Assembly (NCBI GenBank): GCA_031551135.1
Contig: JAVBOA010000003.1
Span: 62,001-126,000 of the forward strand
From: JAITVM01 sp031551135
GTDB taxonomy: Bacteria; Bacillota; Clostridia; Lachnospirales; JAITVM01
Length of the DNA: 64,000 nucleotides
Direction: 5' to 3'
How positions within the stretch are numbered: position 1 is the first letter of the stretch; each line of letters starts with the position of its first letter. Under the pieces are notes generated by a model, which was given only the letters and a program-made list of their open reading frames with translations, was not told where the DNA came from and did not search any database. Shown piece by piece: positions 1-9,144 of the stretch. A program made the translations under genes and the position numbers.

Positions 1-1
1 C

Positions 2-571
2 AAAGAAAAACACTTCGATATTTTGTTCCTCGATATAAAAATGCCGGAAATATCAGGCTTTGAATTAGCAAAATCAATTAAGAATAATAAGAATGAAATC
101 ATCTTTTTTACAAACAATTCGGAACTTGTCTTTGAAAGTTTTGAATTTAAGCCCTTTGGATTCATACGCAAGCAATATTTAGAAAAAGAATTATTAGCAT
201 GTCTTAACCGATATTATAAGGAAATTGAGATGAATGCGGCGAAGATACAAGTCAACTTTAAACATGATGTTTTTGAAATTAGAGTGTCGGATATTTTATA
301 TCTGGAGTCATATAGCCATACATTAACATTTTATTTAAGATGCGAAAAAGAAGTTGAAATTCGAGATAATATATCTAACTGGGTAGATCGTCTGGAATCA
401 TACGGATTTATCAGAATCAACGTAGGTATTTTAGTAAATTATAGGGCTATAATAAAGAATGATAAAAATACCATAACTCTAATAAATGGCAAGATGTTGC
501 CGGTGAGTCGGAGCAAAGTCAGCGAAACTGGTAGTATTCTTGCAAGATTATGGTCGGAGGAACTCATGTGA
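2..571 (+). CDS. AgrA-type LytTR response regulator (5' end outside window)
   Basis: The frame is open to the left edge, so the start and the first receiver strands are missing. What remains begins with the phosphoacceptor motif LDIKMPE, in which the Asp is the expected phosphorylation site. The receiver continues to a Lys in the FIRK motif. A LytTR DNA-binding domain follows (about residues 75-175 of the visible part), with typical features such as ILYLES, FIRIN and PVSRSK. Proteins of this type bind direct repeats when phosphorylated by a partner kinase. The stop codon overlaps the start of the kinase gene (TGATG), so the two are translationally coupled. The likely targets are the repeats upstream of agrB. 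It could be a paralogue such as VirR, but the neighbours favour AgrA. Confidence 0.88.
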   Translation, partial: KEKHFDILFLDIKMPEISGFELAKSIKNNKNEIIFFTNNSELVFESFEFKPFGFIRKQYLEKELLACLNRYYKEIEMNAAKIQVNFKHDVFEIRVSDILYLESYSHTLTFYLRCEKEVEIRDNISNWVDRLESYGFIRINVGILVNYRAIIKNDKNTITLINGKMLPVSRSKVSETGSILARLWSEELM

Positions 572-1884
572 TGACTTGGTATATAATTGAAATATTATTC
601 AGTATAGTTCAGATCGTAATTATAATAGACTTTCTAAATAGATATTTAGGATACAAAGGCAATGCACTTTCAAAGAAGATAACATTTACTTTTATGACGA
701 TAATATTTGTGATTTATGAGATATTTAAAAAAAGATTAAAAATTTTGATTGATTATGAATTTTTAGTAGCACTTGGCTTATTCCAACTATATGCCATGTT
801 TTTTCTGAAAGGTGGACATGTAAAAAAAATCATAACAGTTTTGTTTACGATAATAGGCGAATTTACTATAGCAGCCGGATCGATTTTTATAATAGGAGTA
901 TTTGTAAATAATTTTGGTGTTAGAGCTATACTGAATGAATATTCAATAACTCGTTTTGTTTTATTAATTATTTCAAACAGCTTAATTTTTTATATGTCCA
1001 GAATTTTACTAAAAAGCAAGAATGGCGGAAATATTAAATTCAATGATTTTTTAATACTTGTAGTTTTCCCTATGATTTCAGGTATATTTTTGAGCTATGT
1101 ATATTTTTTTCTAACACATCATGAGCTTGATAAAGTAACTCTCTATTTAATTACATTTATGATTTTGTTTGTAGCCATAATTAATGCACTTATTTATTGG
1201 GTTTACATAAGAACTACAGAACAAGCTGAGAAGCAAGCCAATTATATTATTATCGAGCAAAAGAATAAAATTTTAGAAGAAAATGCAAAGGATGTAGAAA
1301 AAATTTTTAAAGAGGCTTCTTATATATTGCATGATTTGAAAAATTATTTTTCGGTTGCTATTGGATATATCGATTTAGGAAAAACAAACAAAGCAAAAAG
1401 ATATTTAATGGAAATTCATGAGGAAAAGGTAAATAATTTATCATATAAATTTTATTGTGATAATGAATATCTTAATTTTATTTTAAACAGCAAAGCTTCG
1501 ATTTGCAAAGCAAAAAAAATCGACTTAAAGGTAGTTTTTTTTATTCCGGTAAATTCAGATAATCTTGATATAGGAATAATTATTGCAAATTTACTGGATA
1601 ATGCTATAGAAGCGAGTGAAAAAGCGATGGATAAGATGATAAATATGACAATCGATGGTAGTGGAAATTATCTAAGGATTATGATAAAAAATACAACTGC
1701 CGGAAACGTGCTGAACAAAAATCCTGATTTACTAACTAAAAAACGAGATAAAAAGCGTCATGGCTTGGGGGTTAAGAGTGTCAAGGAAACTCTCACTAAA
1801 TATAACGGTACGATTAATTTTGTAGAAAACAACGGCTTTTTTATTGCTTGCGCTACAATGATATTTCCAATCACGTCAAAATAA
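571..1884 (+). CDS. AgrC-type sensor histidine kinase
   Basis: This is a membrane receptor kinase, probably for the autoinducing peptide encoded 0.9 kb downstream. The N-terminal half has about six hydrophobic segments. A linker helix follows, then an H-box SYILHDLKNYFS with His near residue 254, an N-box NLLDNAIEAS and a G-box HGLGVKSVKE. This is the HPK10/GHKL-type ATPase layout of AgrC kinases. The ATG at 571 is chosen because GGAGGA lies nine bases upstream and the ATG overlaps the regulator's stop. An in-frame ATG at 550 would put this Shine-Dalgarno site inside the gene. The length of about 437 residues is normal for the family. Ligand specificity cannot be read from the sequence. Confidence 0.88.
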   Translation: MTWYIIEILFSIVQIVIIIDFLNRYLGYKGNALSKKITFTFMTIIFVIYEIFKKRLKILIDYEFLVALGLFQLYAMFFLKGGHVKKIITVLFTIIGEFTIAAGSIFIIGVFVNNFGVRAILNEYSITRFVLLIISNSLIFYMSRILLKSKNGGNIKFNDFLILVVFPMISGIFLSYVYFFLTHHELDKVTLYLITFMILFVAIINALIYWVYIRTTEQAEKQANYIIIEQKNKILEENAKDVEKIFKEASYILHDLKNYFSVAIGYIDLGKTNKAKRYLMEIHEEKVNNLSYKFYCDNEYLNFILNSKASICKAKKIDLKVVFFIPVNSDNLDIGIIIANLLDNAIEASEKAMDKMINMTIDGSGNYLRIMIKNTTAGNVLNKNPDLLTKKRDKKRHGLGVKSVKETLTKYNGTINFVENNGFFIACATMIFPITSK

Positions 1885-1941
1885 TGTTGGCTAAGTCAAA
1901 ATTATTGAAGAACTATAAAAAATATAATACATATACAAAAT

Positions 1942-1983
1942 GAAGACGGCTATCTCTGGTACAAAGCATGTCTTCTTTTTTTT
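1942..1983 (+). terminator. Rho-independent terminator after agrC
   Basis: GAAGAC at 1942-1947 pairs with GTCTTC at 1970-1975 and is followed by a run of T. It separates the regulator-kinase unit from the agrBD unit. Confidence 0.65.
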
Positions 1984-2010
1984 GTCAAGAATTTTGTGAA
2001 AAAAATTTAT

Positions 2011-2046
2011 TACCAAACGTGTCAAAAAAATACCAACCACGTCAAA
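2011..2046 (+). promoter_or_regulatory. Direct repeats upstream of agrB, candidate LytTR binding site
   Basis: TACCAAACGTGTCAAAA (2011-2027) and TACCAACCACGTCAAAA (2031-2047) are near-identical and start exactly 20 bp apart, so they lie on the same DNA face. A third related copy, CCAATCACGTCAAAAT, overlaps the 3' end of the kinase gene near 1867. LytTR regulators usually bind paired direct repeats about two turns apart just upstream of the -35 box. The second repeat ends right before the proposed -35 at 2051. Binding by the regulator at the left edge is an inference. Confidence 0.65.
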
Positions 2047-2050
2047 AGTA

Positions 2051-2080
2051 TTGAAAAGTATTTAAAAAATGTAATATGAT
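2051..2080 (+). promoter_or_regulatory. Candidate agrBD promoter
   Basis: TTGAAA (2051-2056) and TATGAT (2075-2080) are separated by 18 bp and lie directly downstream of the paired repeats. The GGGAGGTG ribosome-binding site of agrB follows at 2093-2100. Confidence 0.5.
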
Positions 2081-2110
2081 ATAACATATTTTGGGAGGTG
2101 CTGTGTTATT

Positions 2111-2695
2111 ATGCTTGCATTTTTGTCATACAAGGCGGCTTCTTTTTTTGCCAAGAAAAAATACATACCTAATGAGTTTATAAAAGTAGCAGCTTATGGA
2201 ATTGAAATTATTCTTTCAACTTTAATTGGGATTCTTGTCATTTTTGCAATTGGATTCGTTTTCGGCGCACTTTTAGAATCGCTTGTCTTTACTATTTGCT
2301 TTGTTACAATTCGCCAAATCGTTGGGGGATATCATGCAGATACAAACTTTAGATGTACATTGTTTTTGGCGGTGAGCTATACAATTATTTTACTCTTATA
2401 TGAAGGCGTGCAAGGAATTGATAATATGCCACTTATATTCTTCTCATCGTCGTTCACATTACTAACAACTGTGGTTTTTGCACCGGTTGAGAATCCCAAT
2501 AAAATAATTGAGGAATCTCAGATACCAATATTAAAGAAAGCGAGCATTATAGCAACTTTAATTTTTTTGGCGATTGCTTACATTTTAAGACACCTTGAAC
2601 TGCCGATTCACATGATGGTTCATTTGTCATTGATGTTTTCTTCATTGCTTCTCGTATTAGGTTTTTTAAAGAACCTATTTAAAACAAGAGTATAA
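2111..2695 (+). CDS. AgrB-type membrane peptidase that processes the autoinducer
   Basis: AgrB-family proteins are integral membrane cysteine endopeptidases that cut the C-terminal tail from the AgrD precursor and close the ring. The protein has 194 residues and about five or six hydrophobic segments. The family catalytic pair is visible in RQIVGGYHADTNFRC: His75 and Cys82, very close to the His77/Cys84 positions known for Staphylococcus aureus AgrB. The start follows GGGAGGTG at a normal distance. The precursor peptide gene begins 46 bp downstream on the same presumed transcript. The enzyme must handle a serine rather than a cysteine in its substrate, which is unusual. Confidence 0.93.
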   Translation: MLAFLSYKAASFFAKKKYIPNEFIKVAAYGIEIILSTLIGILVIFAIGFVFGALLESLVFTICFVTIRQIVGGYHADTNFRCTLFLAVSYTIILLLYEGVQGIDNMPLIFFSSSFTLLTTVVFAPVENPNKIIEESQIPILKKASIIATLIFLAIAYILRHLELPIHMMVHLSLMFSSLLLVLGFLKNLFKTRV

Positions 2696-2741
2696 ATTAA
2701 TTTTATACATATTAAAAAAATTAAGGAAGGGAGGGTTAGAC

Positions 2742-2924
2742 ATGAAAAAAGATTATACAAAAAAAGAATGGATTGAGATTTGCAGTAAATTATTTGTAAG
2801 CTTTGCAATGTTTGCAGCGATTTCTACAAATAGTGTGGCTTCGTTATTCTATATCCATCAGCCGGAAGAACCAAAAGAACTCAAATCTCTAAAAATGGAA
2901 GACATAAAGAAAATGTGGAAATAG
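2742..2924 (+). CDS. AgrD-type autoinducer precursor with serine at the ring position
   Basis: This is a 60-residue precursor. It has a basic, amphipathic N-terminal part (residues 1-26), a core STNSVASLFYI (28-38) and an acidic tail HQPEEPKELKSL typical of clostridial AgrD peptides. Alignment on the tail places Ser34 where the usual ring-closing Cys stands. The codon is TCG, so this is not a misread Cys codon. The predicted product is a five-residue lactone from Ser34 to Ile38 with a short N-terminal tail of unknown length. The ribosome-binding site is GGAAGGGAGGG. The gene directly follows agrB and precedes a terminator. Serine lactone peptides are known from the Staphylococcus intermedius group. 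Confidence 0.87.
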   Translation: MKKDYTKKEWIEICSKLFVSFAMFAAISTNSVASLFYIHQPEEPKELKSLKMEDIKKMWK

Positions 2925-2931
2925 TTTTTTT

Positions 2932-2957
2932 GATGCCTATTATTAACAATAGGCATC
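2932..2957 (+). terminator. Terminator after agrD
   Basis: GATGCCTATT (2932-2941) and AATAGGCATC (2948-2957) form a 10-bp perfect stem with a 6-base loop. The following T-run is short, so termination strength is uncertain. Confidence 0.6.
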
Positions 2958-3038
2958 TTATCTGACTAATTTTACAGTACACAGGTAGTACCCAACTAAT
3001 GTTGGATATATTTATAAATAATTGTCAATTTTTGTTTA

Positions 3039-3063
3039 AACATATCGAATAATATGTTATAAT
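3039..3063 (+). promoter_or_regulatory. Extended -10 promoter with overlapping inverted repeat
   Basis: TGTTATAAT (3055-3063) is an extended -10 box. AACATAT ... ATATGTT (3039-3058) is an inverted repeat that overlaps it and could be an operator. The rest of the 2958-3260 gap holds an AGGAGG site at 3130 before a 24-codon TTG-started frame (3141-3215). I do not recognise that short frame and do not call it a gene. Confidence 0.4.
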
Positions 3064-3260
3064 TATTCAAATAATGAAAAATAATACAAAAAGGATGTTT
3101 TTTTGCGTTAATTTATTTATTAACCTGTTAGGAGGACTGATTGTTGACAATCGGATTTTACGAAATTAAGCAATATATATCAAAGCGTAAAAAAGAGTTA
3201 TTGGTGATAGTGTAGTAGTCTTTCTCATATTCATGAAGTATAGACTGTATAATTATATTT

Positions 3261-3960
3261 TTGCGAGAGACGAGACAATTTCCGATCGCATACGATGTCA
3301 ATAAGAAGTGGGGGTACAGAGTATATATAAAGGAGAATTCGGAATATATTCCATATCTCGTCTTGACTGACTATTATGGCGGGAATTCTCTTTTTGGTGG
3401 AAATGTTCTTTTACTAAGGGATTATCTTTTAGATGAGCTTTTGGCGTTTGATAGAACCCAGAGTAGTCGTATGTATGCAGATTGTGATATAGATAAATTT
3501 CTAAAGAATGAATTTATTAGTCGTTTTGATGATAAGTTTCGAAATGAAATTTTATTTTCTACAATAAAAATAACTGATTACCCAAAATCGCATCCTGAAG
3601 GAAGGCTAACTTATGATACTACTTATATTTCTAGAAAAATTTTAATTTTAGCCTATTCAGAAGTGAGACAAAAAGAAGAGTATTTTGCAAAAAATGAAGG
3701 GGAATTTCTGAAATTCTTTAAAAAAATTCATGATTAGCATATAGATTTGGGCAGGATGAACCTGAACAATGGTTTACCAGAACACAATTTATAGGGGACA
3801 TAGATCACGCTGCCGTGATGGTAAATCACTTCGGAATATGTTTTGCTACTTTAATCAATTATGAATTAGGAATTCGTCCGGCTCTTTGTGTTAAGGGTGA
3901 CATGAAGATAAAAAAAGTTCATAGCGATACTTATGATCAGGATATCTATGTTTTTGAATA
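3261..3960 (+). pseudogene. DUF6273-like protein gene, frameshifted
   Basis: The first open segment (3261-3737) carries the pattern of DUF6273-like proteins: GGNVLLLRDYLLDE, then SSRMYADCDIDKFLKNEFISRF. It stops at 3737. The family's C-terminal signature continues in another frame at about 3734-3960: FGQDEPEQWFTRTQF, DHAAVMVNHFGI and ELGIRPALCV. A single indel near 3731-3740 would restore one protein of about 230 residues. The proposed TTG start at 3261 has no good ribosome-binding site, so the 5' end may also be damaged. Family function is unknown; such domains occur in surface and secreted proteins of Firmicutes. A sequencing error is possible. Confidence 0.6.
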
Positions 3961-4034
3961 GAGAGTATACGAAAAAATTAAACAAACATATTTTAAAAAA
4001 TACAAAAAATTAAATTACACTGGAGGAAAATTAT

Positions 4035-7000
4035 ATGAAAATACATAAAAGAATAATTTCAATTATCTTAGCAGCGTCTATGCTGCTTAGTAATTTTGGA
4101 TTTTTAAATGCTGCACAAATTGATGCAAATGCTGATGAAATACAATCAGAAGAATCCGTAATAGATGATGTAAGTGAAAATTCAAAAACCGACTCACCTC
4201 AAGTTAGCGAATTACAAAGCGAAGATGTTTTATATGAGTATTATAAAAGCCTTGACATGGACAGAGAAATTGAAATTAGAGATGGCGTAGTATACTTTTT
4301 AGATAAAAATTCATCTGAAAACACGACTCCTATGCCAAAGCCTTAACTAAAAGCATTTGTTGCTCCGAAACGAGTTGTATATGAGCGAGAATTTTTTAAT
4401 CTGTCGATTCAAGAAGAAACTGCAAACTTGCTAGGTCTCATAAAATTAAATGTATTACTTGATAAGATGAATATGTATGTAGTATTTTTAAGAGAAATAT
4501 TGGGTTCAAATGCCAAAAATAAGGTAACATTAGTAGTAAATGATATCGAGGATAGCATGTATATCGATGCAACCCGAAATCCGGCGGAAACTACCAACGC
4601 GATTTTTAAGTATTGGATTGAATATGAGGATATCTATTATAACTTAGAGAATGAAATATCAACTTATTTTATAAATAGCTTAGTCCTCAAAGAAATAGAA
4701 TCAGAGAACAGTATATCTTCGCCTAATTATTATAATTTTATGTTAAATTTATTTACACCTTTAGCACAAGGTTATCCAATAGAGAAGCTAAATATAAAAA
4801 CTTTAGAAAATACTAACGGAACAAAATGGTATGAAGGTCATGAATATAGGAATACATTCTTCCCGTATTACGAAAGATATCTAAATGATTCTCCATATTC
4901 TTCATCATGTAGTGACGTATTTTTCTATGTTTTACTCGGTATAAAAGAAGAAATTGGCTGGAAGCCAATAAAAGAATCCTTTCATAACATTATAAATGAT
5001 GCAAAGAATAGCCGGATAAGCGACCTACCTATAATGCAAAAGTATAATTTATTTTTAGACCATCTGGCCAGAAATAGTAATCGAAATATACATGATATGT
5101 TTACAGCAAGAGAAATTGAAGTTTTAGAAAGAAGGTTGGAAGGAACGCTCGGTGGAGATATTGATCCGACCGAGACAGAAATTTATTTAGATGATATCGT
5201 TTTTTTTGAAAATGGAATGGAAGAAACTTCAGTGGACTATTATAACGTATACAATAAAGTCACAAGCATAAATGGTTTCGTTGATACCGAAAAAGAATTA
5301 AAATCCTTAGAATATGAGATTACAATTGGAAAGCTTGTCATAAATTCTGGCATTTTAGAAACGAAAAAAGAATTTGCACTAGAAAATATTGTTCTTGTAG
5401 AAGGTGTAAACGCTTTGACAGTAAAAGCTGTGACATTAGAAGATAAAGAGATAAGCAAGACTATAACAATTTATAATAGTAGTCCGGATAATTCTGTGAA
5501 TCTAAATCTGGATAAAGCAGATTCGGATAGTGATGGTTTACTAAACTATGAAGAAGATATTTATGGAACAAATAAAAACAATCATGATTCAGATGCTGAT
5601 AGTTTAACTGATTTTGAGGAAATATTTCTAACTATTACAAATCCATTAGTAGCCGATACTGATGATAACGGGACTATAGACTCTGAAGAGGACTTTGATG
5701 AAGACGGATTAAATAATTTAAAAGAAGTTCAGAATAAGGGGAATCCTTTTTTAGAAGACACTGATAATGATGGCTTGAACGACTTAAAAGAATTTGAGTT
5801 AGGTACAAAACTTGATGATGAGGATTCCGATGACGATAAATCTAATGACAGTTTAGAAATGAAATTTGGCACGAATCCATTAAACCCAGATTCAAATGGA
5901 AATGGTGTTTTGGACGGCGACGAAAAATATACTGTAGATTTCCAAAGCGATGAAGCCTTCGAAACTGATACGGTTCGTGCTTCGGTTGTAATTAAACTAA
6001 AGCCTGAGCAATATGAATCATTGGAAGTAAGCCGTTTGACTGATACAGGCTATGAATTAACTTTTAATACTCCGGGTTATTTAGGAAATGCTTATGATTT
6101 TAGTGTTGATGGCGAATTTGACGAAGCTACAATTAAATTTGAAATTACTCCGCCAGATCCACTGCCAGAAAATTTTGATCCTAAAATTTTTTACTACAAT
6201 AGAGAAACTAAAGACTTAGAGGAACTAGAAAACCAGACTTTTTCTAATAATACGATTTCTGCTAAGACCAATCACTTTTCAACATATATTGCATTAGATA
6301 AAAATACAGCAGAAAAAGAATGGAACACTTATAGTACTGCTGCTAAAGGTAGCGTAGATGTGGAAACAAGTGCAATGGATGTTGCCTTTGTAATTGAGAA
6401 CAATATGAATGTTAAATCACTAGATGAAGCTAAATATAGGGAAATTGGAGCAAAAATGATAGTTAATCGCCTTTCAGAATCTGATAGGGCAGCAGTTATA
6501 ACTGCTAATTCAAAAGCTACTTTGCTAAACGGCTTTACTTCTGATAAAAATAGTATTAAAAGTTCAATAGAACAGGCTAGTGTTTACACACCCTATTACT
6601 ACTATAAGGTTACATCCGAATCATTAAATCTTGCTTTGGATCAATTTTCTGATGATACTTCACAAAAAAAATATGTCATAATGTTTCAAATTGGTGTTAT
6701 CCCAATCCTTAAAAGTGGATTAACAGCAAACTATACTCCTTCTAGCGGAATAAAGGCTTTAGCAGCAAAAGCTAATTCTAAAGGGGTATCCATTATATCC
6801 ATTCATCTTTCGGGGACTTATGTTTATCAACCTTTTATAGATGATTTGACTTATCTTGCCGAAGCCACTAATGGTAAAATTTATAGGCACGTATTAAATC
6901 CGTTAAAAAATATTGATTCTCGAGTCTTAATTAATACTTATGATCAAATCATCACTGATTTATTCTATGGAACATTAATATCATATACTGATAAAGACAG

Positions 7001-8498
7001 TGATGGTCTTTGGGATTATTATGAACTAAATGGAATGCGCAGCAACAATGGTGCAATTGTTTTTTCTGATCCGACTAAGAAGGACACGGATGGAGATGGC
7101 GTGCCAGACGGAGCAGAAGTTGTAATGAAAATTGATAAGGCTTCGAAGAGAGTATTGTCATTTGATATAAAATCCGATCCGTATCTTATTGACTCTGACT
7201 GGGATGGTTATAAAGATTCTACTGAGATAAATTATTATAAAACCAACCCTTTGGTTGCAGATAAATTTCTACATTATGACGATATAGAATTAGTGAGAGA
7301 TGGAAGTTATTATTATGCCGATGTTTTCCAAGATAACTACGAAACTGTTATTTCGAAGCAATTTCTTGTTGGTGTTGGAAATAAGGTATATGGAAATAAT
7401 TATCTTGACAGTGAATTAATGAAAAAGGCTCTCTTAGATTATTTTGAATCTATAAGTGTGAAAAATCCTCAAGAACATGAAGTACTCGCTTATCTTGATG
7501 TTTTTTCAGAAGTAGGGCAGATTTTGAATTCAGCGGCAGGTTCAGTTGTTGGAGAATTGACTCATGAACATAAAATTGCTTTGTCCGCATATAGAGAGAG
7601 CTTAAAAAAATATAATTCATTGTTAGAAACTGTATATTCTAGCCATATTCTGGACGAAACTGCTATCGGCAATTGTCTTTCAACTATAACTAGTAATATG
7701 AATAAATTATCGGCTAGTTCTCAGAGAATTAGATATTTATTAAGCAAGGGATTGGTATTTCAAGATACTACAATAAAACTTTTTAAAAATATTGATGCTA
7801 ATTCCAAAGCCATGGAAGCAGTTTTTATACCATTCATATCATTTTATGACGGGCTTAAAGATTATTCCAAATTTTATAATATAACGAATATAATGTTAGA
7901 TAATTTGAATACTCTTGATATATTAATAAAAAACTCTAAGGACATTAAGTTGGTAATGGCAGCTAATCGACTTAAAGCTGCACTTTTGGATGATTGTGAT
8001 AAAAAATGGTATATGCTTGAACAAATTCCTACAGAAATAGCACAAAATTCCGCTTCATACTATATTGGATATTTGATTAGCAAGTATTCAGGTTGGATAA
8101 CATTGGAACAAGCTATTTTGGATTCAACTTTAAAAATCTCTGATACCGCAGCAGCAGCTTATCAAACATATGGTGTATCATTAGCTGCTGAAATATTATC
8201 TAATGATTTTTATAATAAGATCAAAAAGTATAAAAAGACAAATACTTCGGCACAGGAATATATCATAAATGATAATTTCGAAGAAATTTCTAAGAAACTC
8301 CATAATTTAACAAATATGCGTATATTGGGAGAGGAAAAAGTTATAGAAATGCAGACTCAATCTCCTAAGTTCATACAAAAATTAAGAGATTTGTACCCAG
8401 GAGCAAAAACTAAAACTATCATAGATACTTGCAATTCAAATATTGAGATATTGACTTCAATTAAGAACAGGATCGGTAAGAACCTATATAAATTCTAA
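4035..8498 (+). pseudogene. Large secreted vWA / type-3 calcium-repeat protein with one in-frame stop
   Basis: A GGAGG site precedes an ATG and a clear signal peptide (basic start, hydrophobic core, cut near NAA-Q). The frame meets a TAA at 4344-4346 and then stays open in the same frame to 8498, about 1487 codons in total. Past the stop comes an alpha-rich region. Its segment near IGWKPIKESF and NRNIHDMF recalls the C-terminal subdomain of large secreted metallopeptidases, but I see no HExxH. Type-3 DxDxDG calcium repeats follow (5515-5930), then a vWA-like fold (about 6360-6960) whose metal site is degenerate (FVIENNMNV). More DxDGDG repeats (6990-7250) and a helical C-terminal region of about 400 residues complete it. 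Restart after the stop would give a product without a signal peptide. The function is unknown; its place after the agr locus suggests a surface or secreted factor. Confidence 0.7.
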
Positions 8499-8555
8499 AA
8501 TAACATTCTATCAATTTTATTTATAATAAAAAAGATTCAGCTTAATTAAGATTAA

Positions 8556-8597
8556 GATGTCAGCAAGGGTCTTGCTCTTGCTGACATCATATAAAAA
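8556..8597 (+). terminator. Strong terminator after the vWA-repeat gene
   Basis: GATGTCAGCAAG (8556-8567) pairs with CTTGCTGACATC (8577-8588) as a 12-bp perfect stem, followed by an A/T-rich stretch. Confidence 0.75.
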
Positions 8598-8621
8598 TTT
8601 TTTTCTTTCGAGGTTGATTGC

Positions 8622-8858
8622 ATGAGCAAAATAATTATCAGAGGTATTAATAAATATCTTGATCGAAAAATATTAGAAACAGAAAGTATATTATATGAAT
8701 TTCAAATACATCCTAACAAACTATATAGAAAAGCAATGACACATAAATACAGAAAAATGGGATATGGGCTGCTTTTTCTTTTTATTGTGTATTTTTACAT
8801 TTTTGTTTTTGGATTTAAAATTTTTTCTACATTGCTTTTTATATATTTATACAAATAA
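8622..8858 (+). CDS. Small membrane protein, unknown
   Basis: I do not recognise this 78-residue protein. Residues 1-46 are polar and basic, and residues 48-77 form one or two hydrophobic, Phe-rich segments. A GAGG site lies upstream of the ATG. It is the first of three genes (8622-9990) with hydrophobic segments between the secreted repeat protein and the RHS remnant. Its basic N-terminus with a C-terminal anchor would place it in the cytoplasmic membrane. No toxin, holin or signal-peptide pattern stands out. Confidence 0.5.
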   Translation: MSKIIIRGINKYLDRKILETESILYEFQIHPNKLYRKAMTHKYRKMGYGLLFLFIVYFYIFVFGFKIFSTLLFIYLYK

Positions 8859-8883
8859 AATAATACGCTAATGGGTGAGGCTT

Positions 8884-9078
8884 TTGAGAAAAAAAATCAA
8901 GTTACTATTAAAAAACTATGTTTTGATAATATGCGTAGCTTTTAGCTTAGTTAATACTAGACTTGACAGTTTTCCGGAGTATAGTTTATACGCACTTATT
9001 ATTTTAATACTTATTGACTTTATTTTATACAATTTATTATCGATTTTAGGTTTTTCTTACATGCCTATGCATAGATGA
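8884..9078 (+). CDS. Small two-segment membrane protein, unknown
   Basis: This 64-residue protein has a Lys-rich N-terminus and two hydrophobic segments (about residues 10-24 and 33-56). The TTG at 8884 is preferred because GGGTGAGG lies just upstream. A GTG at 8875 would sit inside that ribosome-binding site. It follows the previous small membrane protein by 25 bp and is probably co-transcribed with it. No family recognised. Confidence 0.45.
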   Translation: MRKKIKLLLKNYVLIICVAFSLVNTRLDSFPEYSLYALIILILIDFILYNLLSILGFSYMPMHR

Positions 9079-9144
9079 AATTGACTGTGAGCAGTGATTG
9101 CTTCTTTTTTAATTTATATTATATAACAAAAAGAGGTACAGAAT

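Noticed and set aside
3141..3215. 24-codon TTG-started peptide behind an AGGAGG site
   Set aside because: The ribosome site is good, but there is no recognisable product and the frame ends quickly. It may be the start of a lost gene.
4035..8498. Alternative genetic code (TAA read as sense)
   Set aside because: All other genes end normally at TAA and only one internal TAA occurs in this gene, so a nonsense mutation is simpler.
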